A DNA stretch of 64,000 bases from Saprospiraceae bacterium (GTDB lineage: Bacteria; Bacteroidota; Bacteroidia; Chitinophagales; Saprospiraceae): assembly GCA_019187225.1 (NCBI GenBank), contig JABAQQ010000042.1:60451-124450 (forward strand), in the 5' to 3' direction. The translations under genes and the position numbers were made by a program. This document shows positions 35,684 to 45,710 of the stretch, piece by piece (position 1 is the stretch's first letter; each line of letters opens with the position of its first letter). Below the pieces are notes generated by a model. That model was not told the origin of the DNA, did not search any database, and saw only the letters and a list, made by a program, of their open reading frames with translations.

Positions 35684-38600
35684 ATGAAACAATTTATCTC
35701 ACCCCCCCCGCAAAAAAACCAACAATTGTTTTAATTTTAATCCTTTTTTTATCTTCTCTTTCAGCGCAAAAGAAATATCCTTTAGGAAAAGAAAATCAAC
35801 CCCAGAAAACGTATCGTATTGGCTCAATCGCCTATCGCCAAAGTGACAATGCTATTGCAGGAATTTATGAGATGCGGGAGCAAACAGAAGGGCGTAGTTT
35901 TGAAGAGGCCGCACTAAACTACCTCGACAAGAACAAAGCAAAGTTCGGTTTGAAAGGATCAATGAGCAATAACTTAAAGCATCACTTTACCTACAAGGGT
36001 GGCGAAATTACGGTTGTTCGGTTTCAGCAGATGTACAAAGGCCTGCCTGTAGATGATAACCAAATCATTGTCACCATGAACCGGGCAAAAGAAATTATTT
36101 TTCTTCTGAACTACACCCGGCCTGTAAGGGAGGATATCAAAATTCAATCTCAGGTAAACGGAAAGACAGCATTGTTCACCGCAATAAGCGCATTCGGTCC
36201 GATTCAAATTCCTCCAAAAGTGCGCAATGAAAAGATAATTCACTTCAGCGATGAAAAACCCGCGCTGTGCTATCGGGTAAGGTTTTCTCTGAATGCTCCA
36301 ATCGGTGACTGGATTACGTTTGTAGATGCCCACAGCAACACAGTAATCCGGCGATACAACAACCTGCATTCTTTTCAGACAAGCTCAGGCACTGGCACAG
36401 GCAACGTTTTTAACCCAGACCCGATTAGCACTTCCGGCGCGGCTTATGGTACTGGCGGATTTGTTCATGGGAACGACGCCAATACTACCGATTTACAAGG
36501 ACAATTAATGTCCGTTACTTTCCCTGTTGGAAACCAGTTTGAGCAAGGGCCCACATATTTGCGAGGGACTCGGGCATATCATAAAAATGACCCTACCCCA
36601 TGCTATAGCAATACACTTAACTGGTCATTTGACCGCTCTGATGACTGCTTTGAAGCAGTGATGTGCTATTTTCATATTGACAAAGTGATGGCTCACTACT
36701 ACAGTTACGGCACAGCAGCTCTTTCACCTTATCAAAATCCGTCATCTGATGACAAAGCCGTTCGTTTTGAAGTAGTTCAAGCACTTGAGACCACTTTCGC
36801 CGCAGCTTACAATTCAGGCGGAGGTTTCCTGCATTTTGCCAAGTTCGAAAACGCACAAGGGCAGACCATGGACGCAGCCGAAGATGCAGCCGTTATTATT
36901 CATGAACTTGGGCACGGCATCAACGACTGGATGGCGCCCGGTGGAATATCAACTTCGGAAGGTTTGGGTGAGGGCTTTGCTGACTACTGGTCAATGTCCT
37001 ATACCCGCAGTTTGGGGTTGTGGAATGAAAATGAGCCGCAATACCATAGGGTGTGTAACTGGTACATGTTCAATGACGTGCTGCCTGCCAACGAAAATCG
37101 GACAACGGATTTTGAGGAAGATTATACATCTCAGGATTTTGCCAACTTGCCTCCCCACTCACAAGGACAACTCTTCTCCACTGCCATGATGCGCATCTGG
37201 GACGACATCGGCAAAGACAAAACCGATTACATCGCTATCAAAGGGATTGCATTGACGGGTAGCGAGACAGAGCAATGGGAAGCTGCCGAAGCCATTTTTG
37301 GCGCAGCGGAGTATGCCAAAGACGAAAACGTCAACATCAAAAATGCCGGCATCTTCATTACCGCCACCGATTTGTGCATCATTTACCAACATTTCAGAGA
37401 CATATATGGCACTGAATTCAATCCAACGCCACCGGAAGGAGTTGCAGACTATTACATCAGGGATACGCCGGCAGATCTGGGCACTGAACCGAATCCGGAT
37501 CAAGGTCCTGTGTGGCTAAGCGGAGACATTTGGATAAGGAGTGGGGACGACGACGGAGAGACCATACAGATACATGAAAATCCCGTATATGGTCAAAACA
37601 ATTACATATACGTCAGGTTGCGCTCACGCGGTTGTATGCCGCTGACGCAAGGCTCGTTGCGTGTATATTTCAGCAAGTCTTCCACCGTACTTACCTGGCC
37701 GGATTTTTGGGAAGATTATTTCGTGCAGTCTCCAGGCAGCGGCACTGTAGTGACAGGAGATGAAGTGGATAGTTCGCCCATTGCACTGCCCGATGACATG
37801 CGGGCGGGTGAAGAGCGAATTATAAAATTCCTTTGGGGTAACATGCCTGATCCGGGTGATTTTCACTTTGACAGGCATCACTTTTCTCTTTTGGCCAGAA
37901 TAGAATCTACGCAGGATCCAATGACGTCAACAGAAACATCGGATGTGTTGGTAAATATCAGAAGCAACAACAATATTGCCGGGAAAAGCGTATCAATTCT
38001 CGGCGGTACTCCCTTGACTAACTGGGGGACTCTGTTTGAATCTACTGTATTTACACATCAAAGCTCTGCTACTTCCGCCCTCACCAATAATATCCAAGTT
38101 ACGTCCCCGACACTGCCGGGCTATGTGCCGTGTCAGGCACAGGGCGAATTGTTCATTCTTCTGCGAGACAGCCTTCATACGATTTGGCAAAACAATGGCG
38201 GTGAAGGCGAAGGCTTTGCCCTCCAAACCGACGGGCGGTTGAAAATGACCGGTGGCGTCGCTACGATAGAAGGTCTTACTATGGCAGTCGCCACGCCTTA
38301 TTATCTGACTGTACAGTACAGCCCCGATACAAATGCATTGCCGTGTATCTGCGATGTGAAACAAATAAACTCGCAAGGCATGGTAGTGGGTGGAGAGCGC
38401 TTTATATATGATCCGGAAGCAGGTGAGTCTTCTCCAAGAGAGGCCGGAAAAGACTATAAACAAACAAGACAATCCCTGCGTGTTTATCCTGTGCCGGCGT
38501 CCGGTTTGCTCCAGGTGGAATTTGATTCGGACCAGGAGCAACCTGAAGCCAGGCTTGTTGTATATGACAGCCGGGGCATTTTACATGTACAAAAAAATGT

Positions 38601-38727
38601 CGCCATTCAGCGCGCACGTAACCGGCTGTCGCTCGAAGTAGAGCAACTACCCAAAGGCTTCTACTATCTTCAAATTGCCGGTGCCGACAACCAACTAATC
38701 GGGACTGCCCGGTTTATCAAACTTTAA
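35684..38727 (+). CDS. Secreted M36-like metalloprotease with T9SS type-A sorting domain; start out of frame at a C8 tract
   Basis: The uninterrupted frame is 35872-38727 (951 codons), but it lacks a signal peptide. Upstream, ATG at 35684 opens MKQFIS and then meets C8 (35702-35709) and A7 (35712-35718), after which it stops within a few codons. Adding one base there (C9) joins it to the main frame and creates a good signal peptide (KKPTIVLILILFLSSLSAQ). The protein has an FTP-type propeptide, zinc motif HELGH (main-frame residues 344-348) with third ligand Glu367 in GEGFADY, and a C-terminal type-A sorting domain (LRVYPVPASGLLQVEF, GFYYLQI). The break is phase variation, a mutation or a sequencing error. 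Confidence 0.85.
35702..35718 (+). repeat. C8 and A7 homopolymer tracts at the start of the metalloprotease gene
   Basis: Eight C then GC then seven A lie within codons 7-12 of the gene. The reading frame is broken exactly here: +1 (or -2) in either tract restores it. Such tracts near the 5' end of surface-protein genes are classical slipped-strand contingency loci. Confidence 0.8.
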
Positions 38728-38782
38728 ATCTCATCAGTGGCCCGCGGCGTTATTCGTCTCGGGCCGCTTCAATCAACTCGTT

Positions 38783-40504
38783 ATGCGTACTGCACTAACA
38801 ATAGGGCTCGTACTGTTATTTGTCGCCCTTCAAGCCCAATCTATTTCTGAATGGCACACTTTCAGGGGCGGCGGAGGTGGCGCATATGTTGAAACGATAA
38901 AGCGATACGAAAAAAACACGGCTCTTTGGTTTGATTCAAAGAGTGATTCGGTTTTGCTTGATTCGAATACCTTTCTTTATTTAACTCCTACGCCTCCACC
39001 TTCCAACATTTGGCAATCTGAACAGGCATATTTTGTATTATTGGACTCTGCACGACAATTGTATATTAAATTACAGTTTTCGGCCGGTAAAAGCATTCGA
39101 CCAATTTCTGTGGAAAGAACTCGGAATGACGATTTTCTGTTAACATATATGATTAGCGATGATACTATTTATTTAAACAATACTATTTTTATCGCCGATA
39201 CCACTATAAAAAAAGGTGCATTATGCCTCACAAAAGTGCGCCCAAACGGAGAAATCGCCTTCACGCGATATTTTCCCTGTAGTTCGGCCTTGTCGGCACA
39301 TATTGCTATTCTTGCAAATCAGAATATAGTTTTAGCCGGCTATGTTAACTATTCCGACATTACCTTTGATGATTATACACTGCACTGTCTCGGCTGTCAT
39401 GTGGAAGATACCGATATTTTTGTCGCATTGTTCGACAGTAACGGGCAAACGCTAAATGCCAGGCGTTTTGGCAGCACGCAATACGATTATTGCAATGATT
39501 TAATGGCTGCCCATGATGGCAATTTATACATAAGCGGAACTACTCTTGGAGATTTTTCTTACGACAGCCTTTTTTTTGACAATTATCTTTCGTGGTTGAG
39601 TGGCGACGCTTTTTTATTAAAACTGGATTCTGATCTTAACGCTATTTGGTTGTTGCAGGCGGGCAGCACTGATGAAGATGCGGGACGTGTTCTTATACAA
39701 GATAACGCAGGAGATTTCTATTGGGCTTGTCAGTTTTGGGGGAATATAGCTTTTTTTGCCGGAGACACACTAACCGGAAACTCATCCAATACGTTTATTG
39801 CGAAGATTAACAATGATGGCCAGGTACTTTGGAAGAAAGTTTTTGCGGGTGAAGGACCGGTTCAATATATCAGTTCCCTGGCAATTGATTCTGTCAACAA
39901 TATCTGGGCTACGATGGGGTATTTCGGTTCATTGGCATTTGACGATGTTACTCTTCCCGGCGGAATACCATCGGCAAGTGGAAGCATAAGGTCGGATGCG
40001 GCCCTGATACAACTGGATCAAACTGGAGAAGTCTTGCAATATTATGTTGCCAACTCGGCAGCCACGGAATCTTTTTCGGGAGTCCAGGTACTGTCCGGCA
40101 ACCAGTTATTTGTGTCGGGTAGTGCCAATATTGACGATGGCGACAGCCTTCAATTTCTCAACATGACTTTGCACGATTGGCCGGGGTTCAGTGACCCCAG
40201 TTTTTATTTTATCCTCGATTTGCCCTTAGTATCGACGGAAACGCCACCTGACACGCAAGGCGAAGTAAGTCTGATGCCCAATCCTGTGAAAAAAGGCGGC
40301 CTGCTTCAGGTACGCACCGAAGGAGCATTACAAGGCGGGTTGGTGTTATTGTACGACAACCTGGGCCGCCCGATTTGGAGTGGCAGGATGCCGGATGGTG
40401 CAAAACAGTTTTCTTTGCCTGCACCAAGCCTGACCGGGCTGTATTATCTGAGCATTCAGACAAATAATCAGCTTTGTGTAAAAAAGGTGGTAGTGGCGGA
40501 ATGA
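38783..40504 (+). CDS. Secreted beta-rich repeat protein with T9SS type-A sorting domain
   Basis: This 573-residue protein has a signal peptide (MRTALTIGLVLLFVALQAQ). The repeated propeller-like segments contain phrases such as TFIAKINNDGQVLWKKVF, AFLLKLDSDLNAIWLLQAG and IFVALFDSNGQTLNARRFG. They follow the SBBP-type pattern (kld.dG...w...fgg...d...di..d..gn.yv.G). The C-terminus is a type-A sorting domain (SLMPNPVKKGGLLQVRTEG, TGLYYLSIQTNNQ, KKVVVAE). Base composition is markedly more AT-rich than the flanks, suggesting transfer or relaxed selection. It probably sits on the cell surface; function unknown. Confidence 0.87.
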   Translation: MRTALTIGLVLLFVALQAQSISEWHTFRGGGGGAYVETIKRYEKNTALWFDSKSDSVLLDSNTFLYLTPTPPPSNIWQSEQAYFVLLDSARQLYIKLQFSAGKSIRPISVERTRNDDFLLTYMISDDTIYLNNTIFIADTTIKKGALCLTKVRPNGEIAFTRYFPCSSALSAHIAILANQNIVLAGYVNYSDITFDDYTLHCLGCHVEDTDIFVALFDSNGQTLNARRFGSTQYDYCNDLMAAHDGNLYISGTTLGDFSYDSLFFDNYLSWLSGDAFLLKLDSDLNAIWLLQAGSTDEDAGRVLIQDNAGDFYWACQFWGNIAFFAGDTLTGNSSNTFIAKINNDGQVLWKKVFAGEGPVQYISSLAIDSVNNIWATMGYFGSLAFDDVTLPGGIPSASGSIRSDAALIQLDQTGEVLQYYVANSAATESFSGVQVLSGNQLFVSGSANIDDGDSLQFLNMTLHDWPGFSDPSFYFILDLPLVSTETPPDTQGEVSLMPNPVKKGGLLQVRTEGALQGGLVLLYDNLGRPIWSGRMPDGAKQFSLPAPSLTGLYYLSIQTNNQLCVKKVVVAE

Positions 40505-40645
40505 GGTGTTTTGTGACATATCCGGGTTTTCGAGGGTTGCTCCGAAGCCAAAAACTGACAAACAGCCGACACCACCCAAACTTTTTTTCCCGCAGTTTGA
40601 AAACTTGTTTTCCTTTGTGAAACATAATTTTCAATCCGCATTGCC

Positions 40646-41149
40646 ATGAACCGATTCCTTTCCCTCGCACTCTTATTGTGCCTTTCCCACAGCATTTGCT
40701 ATTCCCAGGATTACGTAAACGCCATTCAGGTCATCAGTGCTGCCGGAAAAACCGGCACACAGGGCGGTCTTACTTTTACTTACACGGTCGGCGAACCCGT
40801 TATCACCACCCTGACCGGCGACCTTCGCAAACTGACGCAAGGTTTTCACCAGCCGGAGTTGTCAACAGTGGTCGCTACCGACGATTTCGACCTGGCAGCC
40901 TGGGACATACAAGTGTTCCCGAATCCTACGGCAGATGTGCTGACTGTGCGTTTTTCCGGTGAAAAAGGCTCGTTGTTGCGCGCCAATGTGTTCAACCTGC
41001 TCGGCCAGGTGGTGATCTCCAATCAGCCACTGACACAACCGGACGGTTCGCGACTCGACTGCACAGCCTGGCAGCCCGGCGTTTATATTCTGCAATTGCA
41101 GGATCCCGCTACTTCCGGGGTTGCTACCCTGCGCGTTGTCCGTCTCTGA
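40646..41149 (+). CDS. Short secreted protein with T9SS type-A sorting domain
   Basis: This 167-residue protein has a signal peptide (FLSLALLLCLSHSICYSQ). A 60-residue segment follows (VISAAGKTGTQGGLTFTYTVGEPVITTLTG, LTQGFHQPEL) that recurs in many Bacteroidota secreted proteins. A type-A sorting domain completes it (IQVFPNPTADVLTVRFSGE, ANVFNLLGQVV, WQPGVYILQLQ). There is no room for a separate effector domain. Such minimal proteins often precede large S74-type proteins, as here (next gene 209 bases downstream), which suggests a functional pair. Confidence 0.88.
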   Translation: MNRFLSLALLLCLSHSICYSQDYVNAIQVISAAGKTGTQGGLTFTYTVGEPVITTLTGDLRKLTQGFHQPELSTVVATDDFDLAAWDIQVFPNPTADVLTVRFSGEKGSLLRANVFNLLGQVVISNQPLTQPDGSRLDCTAWQPGVYILQLQDPATSGVATLRVVRL

Positions 41150-41153
41150 CATG

Positions 41154-41259
41154 ATCGGGATTTACCAGGTTGAACGAAATTGACAAGGTTATCGGAACTC
41201 CTATCATTGGCTTTCATCAAAATAGATCCTGTCAATCCCTTCAAATCCTGTTTATCCTG
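41154..41259. repeat. Degenerate inverted repeat between two surface-protein genes
   Basis: 41154-41193 and 41225-41259 are partly complementary: AGGTT/GGGATTTA units against GATCCTGTCAATCCCTTC and ATCCTGTTTATCCTG. Several mismatches suggest an old copy of the tandem-unit hairpin type. It begins just after the stop at 41149. Confidence 0.5.
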
Positions 41260-41358
41260 CCTACTTAATCCTTTCCTACCGCTTTTCCGGCAGTCCGTCA
41301 ATTTTTGAAGGGCACTCCATTCCACGGCAAATCTTTAATTTCCAAAACTGATTGTTCC

Positions 41359-44300
41359 ATGAAAAGTCGAATATTTTTCCTCTTTCTGATCTTGTGCGCC
41401 GCGTTCCCGCTTGCTGCGCAATTTACCCCGCAGGGATTTAATTATCAAAGTATTGTGCGGGATGTCAATGGCAATCCGCTGACCAACCAGACCGTTGTGC
41501 TGTTGTTCTCCATCCGCAGCGGCGCCCCCAATGGACCGGTGGCCTATTCAGAAAAACAGACGATCTCGACCAACGAATTTGGCTTGGTCAACCTTGTCAT
41601 CGGCCAGGGCGGCACACCGTTGCAAGGCGATTTTACCTCCATCAACTGGGGAGGGGGCGCCAAATACCTGACGGTAGCGCTCGAAACTTCTCCCAATGTG
41701 TTCGACGAACTCGGCTCTTCTCAACTCATGAGCGTGCCATATGCATTGTATGCCCAAAATGCCGCCAACGGTGGCGGCGGTGGCGGCGACGATTGGGGTA
41801 TGCAGACCGCTGCCGTCGGCAATGCGCTGACGGGCAACGGAACAGCAGCCAATCCGCTCAACATCGCCCAGCAAGGCGCTGCAACCGGCCAGGTACTTAA
41901 ATGGGATGGCACGAAATGGATCCCGCAGGATGACATCGCCGGCACTGGTTCGGGTGGTGGCACCGTCACTCAGGTCAATACCGGAGCCGGCCTCACAGGC
42001 GGCCCAATCACCACAACAGGAACGGTCAGCCTGACCAATACCGGCGTCACACCGGGTATTTACGGCAGCGCGACCGAGATCCCGGTCATCACGGTGGACG
42101 CTCAGGGACGTGTGACCGATGTGTTCAAAACGATCGTACAACCCGGCACGGTCGGCATCAACGGCGCCGCGGGCATTGAGGTACAGCAAAACGGCTTCAA
42201 CTTCGTCATCACCAATACGGGCGACACCCTCGCAACCGACGACATCACCACGGCCAGTACTGCCGACGGCGACGTGAGCGGCCCCTTCAGCAACCTCCAG
42301 ATAAAAGCAAATGCAGTTGGCACCAACGAAATCGCTGCCAATGCCGTCACGGAAGCCAAAATCGCCAACAGCGCTGTGACCGGCGCTAAACTCGACGACA
42401 TGAATGCGACTACAGGTCAGGTACTCAAATGGAATGGCCTGCTCTGGGCGCCTTCACCCGACGCAGGCATCACAACGGTGGGCATCACCGCCGGCGCCGG
42501 TATCAACGTCACGGGCGCCTCTCCGAACTTTACCATTGCCAACTCCGGCGACACCAATGCAGCCGATGATATCACAATTTCGAGCTCAGCTGACGGCGAT
42601 ATAAGCGGTACATTCACCAATCTGCAGATCAAAGCCAATGCGGTAGGCGCCAACGAAATCGCCAGTGGCGCAGTGACCGGCGTTAAAATCGCCCAGCAAG
42701 GCGCTACCAACGGCCAGGTGCTCAAGTGGAACGGCACGACCTGGGCCCCAGCCTCCGATGCTACCGGCGGCAATACCGTCGTGCTGCCCGGCCCCGGCAT
42801 AGATGTAGTACCATCCGGCAATACCTACACCGTCATCAACGGCGGCGACCTCGATCCGTTCGACGATATCACCAACACTTCGCAGGCGGGCGGCGACCTA
42901 TCGGGAACGTTCTCTAATCTGCAATTGAAACCGCTGGTCGTCACCAATCTGGAACTGGCCAATAACTCGGTCGGTACGACCAACATTATCAACGGCTCTA
43001 TCACGGGCAATAAACTCAACAACATGAGTGCCGGCATCGGCCAGGCGCTCAAATGGAATGGTACTGCTTGGGCACCTGCCAACGACAACGCCGGCAGCGA
43101 CAACTGGGGCACACAAGTTGCCGTCACCGACGCCACACTCGCCGGCAACGGCACCCTGCCGGACCCACTCAAAATAGCGCAGCAAGGCGCGGCCAACGGA
43201 CAGGTATTAAAATGGAACGGCTCGACCTGGTTCCCTGCCGCCGACGGCGGCGACAACTGGGGCACTCAAACTGTTGCAGCCGGCACTGCCCTCAGTGGCA
43301 ACGGCACACTTGCCAACCCGCTCAATCTGGCCCAACAAGGTGCGGGACTCAGCCAGGTATTGAAATGGAACGGCTCCGCATGGACGCCTGCCAACGACGC
43401 AGGTGACAACTGGGGTAACCAGGCGGTGTGGACTGGTCCCGAGCTCACCGGTAATGGCACCCTTGGCAGCCCCGTCAGGATTGACCAGCAGGGTGCAGCA
43501 ACAGGTGAAGTACTCAAGTGGAATGGCACCGGATGGGCGCCCGCGCCAGACGGTGGCGGCGACAACTGGGGGGCGCAAGTCGCAGCGGTCGGAACTGCGC
43601 TTACCGGCAATGGCACTTCAGGTAACCCCCTTAATCTCGCGTCGCAAGGCGCTTCTCCCGGTCAGGTGTTGCAATGGAGTGGCTCAGCCTGGACTCCTGC
43701 TTCCTTCTCCGGTGATAACTGGGGGGCGCAAACTGCCGTGACCACGAGCAGACTGACAGGCAATGGCACAGCGGGTAATCCCCTTGACCTCGCCCCGCAA
43801 GGCGCCAATGTTGGTGAAGTGCTGAAATGGAACGGCTCAGCTTGGGTGCCCAGCGGCGACGCCGTCGGCGGCACGGGCGATGTTTACAGCGGGGGCACGG
43901 GTATCAGCGTCACCGGCTCGTCGCCTAATTTTGTCATCAATAATACCGGCGACCTCGACAATACCAACGAAATTCAAACGCTCGGACTTACCGGAAATCA
44001 GTTGTCGCTCTCGTTGGGGGGCGGTAATGTGACTTTACCCAATTACAGCGGCGGCACAGGAATCAGCATCACGGGTTCAGCGCCCAATTTTGTCATCAAC
44101 AACTCCGGCGACCTGGACAACACCAACGAATTCCAGACGCTCAATCTCGTAGGCAACCAATTGTCCATTTCCAATGGCAATACAGTGAGCATCCCTGCCG
44201 CCAACAACTACAATGCAGGCCCCGGCATCAGCATCACCGGTTCGGCGCCCAATTTCACGATCAACAACATCGGTGATACAGACAACAGTCCGACCAACGA

Positions 44301-45618
44301 ATTGCAGACCATCAGCATCGCCGGCAACGACATCACCCTGTCCAATGGCGGCGGCATCATCACCTTGCCCGCCAGCAACAGTTATACCGCCGGCACAGGC
44401 ATCAGCATCACCGGCTCTGCGCCCAATTTCGTCATCAACAATACCGGTGACGCCGACAATGATGCGACCAACGAACTCCAAACCCTGTCGCTCAGCGGAA
44501 ATATCCTCGAAATCTCCGGTTCGGGCAGCACAGTGGACCTCAGCGGCATCGGTGGTGGTGGTTCTGACGATTGGGAGTTGGATAACAACAACATTTACAA
44601 TACCAATAGTGAGAACGTACTGATCGGTACGACCGCCAGCACCAGCGGTAAGCTGCAGGTGGTCAACAGTACCGGCATCGGAGAAGGCGCCAACATCGTC
44701 AACAAAGGCAGTTTGCCCGCCGTTTTTGGTCTCAACGAAGCCGACGGCCCCGGAGCGGTATTCACTTCTACATCCGGGCCGGCCTTGCTGACCCGCGACG
44801 GCAATGTAGGTCTCCACACCAATACGCCTGCCTACCGTCTCGACGTGGATGGCGACGGACGCTTCTCCACATCCACCAGTGCTCCGCAACTGACAGTAGA
44901 ACAAACAGGCAGCGATTTCGCCAGGATTTTGTTCAAAGGCAGCGACGCGGGTGGCTGGACTTTGGCCGGACGCAGCGGGGGTTCTCCGCTGTTCACACTT
45001 TCCTCTTCTACTTCCGTCACGCCCGCCATTGCAGCCACATCATTGGGGAATGTGGGCATCGGCGGCGTCAACAACGGCCCGGCTGATTTCAAGGTGTTTC
45101 AAAAAGACATTGCCATGTCGCTTGAAAACAGCCTGAATGGCCACCATTGGGATTTTCAGGTAAACGGCCCGGGCAACCTGGTGCTGTTCAACGATCTGCT
45201 CGGCCCCGGTATACCGGCAGGCACTTTCAATGCAGTCGGGGGCATCTATACGCCTTCGGACCGCCGGCTGAAAAAAGAGATCGCCGCTATTCCGATGGGG
45301 ATATTGAACAAATTCATGCAACTCCGGCCGGTTTCTTATCACTATACAGTGGAAAATGAAACGGACAAGCGTTCGCTCGGATTTATCGCACAGGACGTAC
45401 AGGCCTTGTTCCCCGAACTGGTAGGCGAAAGCCGGGCGCGCAACGGCTCCGAAACTTACCTATCGCTCAACTACGCCGGTTTTGGCATTCTGGCCGTAAA
45501 AGCCATCCAGGAGCAACAGCAACAGATAGAAACTTTAAAGGCTGAAAATGAGGCGCTTCGCAAACGGATGGAATCCTTTGAAGCGCGGCTACAGCGTTTG
45601 GAAGAATCGGACAAATAA
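41359..45618 (+). CDS. Large repeat surface protein with C-terminal S74 intramolecular chaperone domain
   Basis: This 1419-residue protein has a signal peptide (KSRIFFLFLILCAAFPLAAQ) and an N-terminal module FTPQGFNYQSIVRDVNGNPLTNQTV. Nine modules follow containing Q/EVLKWNGSxWxPAxD, spaced by G-x-x-LTGNGTxxNPLNLAQQGA. Then come several GTGISITGSAPNFVINNTGD repeats. Near the C-terminus GGIYTPSDRRLKKEIAAI and LGFIAQDVQALFPELV form an S74 domain, which in phage tail spikes trimerises the protein and then cleaves itself off. A coiled coil ends the chain. It probably forms a trimeric fibre or adhesin. The start at 41359 gives the signal peptide. Confidence 0.9.
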   Translation: MKSRIFFLFLILCAAFPLAAQFTPQGFNYQSIVRDVNGNPLTNQTVVLLFSIRSGAPNGPVAYSEKQTISTNEFGLVNLVIGQGGTPLQGDFTSINWGGGAKYLTVALETSPNVFDELGSSQLMSVPYALYAQNAANGGGGGGDDWGMQTAAVGNALTGNGTAANPLNIAQQGAATGQVLKWDGTKWIPQDDIAGTGSGGGTVTQVNTGAGLTGGPITTTGTVSLTNTGVTPGIYGSATEIPVITVDAQGRVTDVFKTIVQPGTVGINGAAGIEVQQNGFNFVITNTGDTLATDDITTASTADGDVSGPFSNLQIKANAVGTNEIAANAVTEAKIANSAVTGAKLDDMNATTGQVLKWNGLLWAPSPDAGITTVGITAGAGINVTGASPNFTIANSGDTNAADDITISSSADGDISGTFTNLQIKANAVGANEIASGAVTGVKIAQQGATNGQVLKWNGTTWAPASDATGGNTVVLPGPGIDVVPSGNTYTVINGGDLDPFDDITNTSQAGGDLSGTFSNLQLKPLVVTNLELANNSVGTTNIINGSITGNKLNNMSAGIGQALKWNGTAWAPANDNAGSDNWGTQVAVTDATLAGNGTLPDPLKIAQQGAANGQVLKWNGSTWFPAADGGDNWGTQTVAAGTALSGNGTLANPLNLAQQGAGLSQVLKWNGSAWTPANDAGDNWGNQAVWTGPELTGNGTLGSPVRIDQQGAATGEVLKWNGTGWAPAPDGGGDNWGAQVAAVGTALTGNGTSGNPLNLASQGASPGQVLQWSGSAWTPASFSGDNWGAQTAVTTSRLTGNGTAGNPLDLAPQGANVGEVLKWNGSAWVPSGDAVGGTGDVYSGGTGISVTGSSPNFVINNTGDLDNTNEIQTLGLTGNQLSLSLGGGNVTLPNYSGGTGISITGSAPNFVINNSGDLDNTNEFQTLNLVGNQLSISNGNTVSIPAANNYNAGPGISITGSAPNFTINNIGDTDNSPTNELQTISIAGNDITLSNGGGIITLPASNSYTAGTGISITGSAPNFVINNTGDADNDATNELQTLSLSGNILEISGSGSTVDLSGIGGGGSDDWELDNNNIYNTNSENVLIGTTASTSGKLQVVNSTGIGEGANIVNKGSLPAVFGLNEADGPGAVFTSTSGPALLTRDGNVGLHTNTPAYRLDVDGDGRFSTSTSAPQLTVEQTGSDFARILFKGSDAGGWTLAGRSGGSPLFTLSSSTSVTPAIAATSLGNVGIGGVNNGPADFKVFQKDIAMSLENSLNGHHWDFQVNGPGNLVLFNDLLGPGIPAGTFNAVGGIYTPSDRRLKKEIAAIPMGILNKFMQLRPVSYHYTVENETDKRSLGFIAQDVQALFPELVGESRARNGSETYLSLNYAGFGILAVKAIQEQQQQIETLKAENEALRKRMESFEARLQRLEESDK

Positions 45619-45646
45619 ATGAAGTTGGACTGGTAATTGAGACATC

Positions 45647-45681
45647 GAAGCCACGGAGCCTGAAGGGGGTTCTGTGGCTTC
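45647..45681 (+). terminator. Hairpin after the S74 protein gene
   Basis: GAAGCCAC pairs with GTGGCTTC over eight bases, extended by partial pairing of GGAGC with GGTTCT, 28 bases after the stop. Only a weak pyrimidine-rich tail (CCTTCATTCATTTC) follows, so termination may be incomplete. Confidence 0.5.
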
Positions 45682-45710
45682 CTTCATTCATTTCAAAAGA
45701 GAAAACGGTT

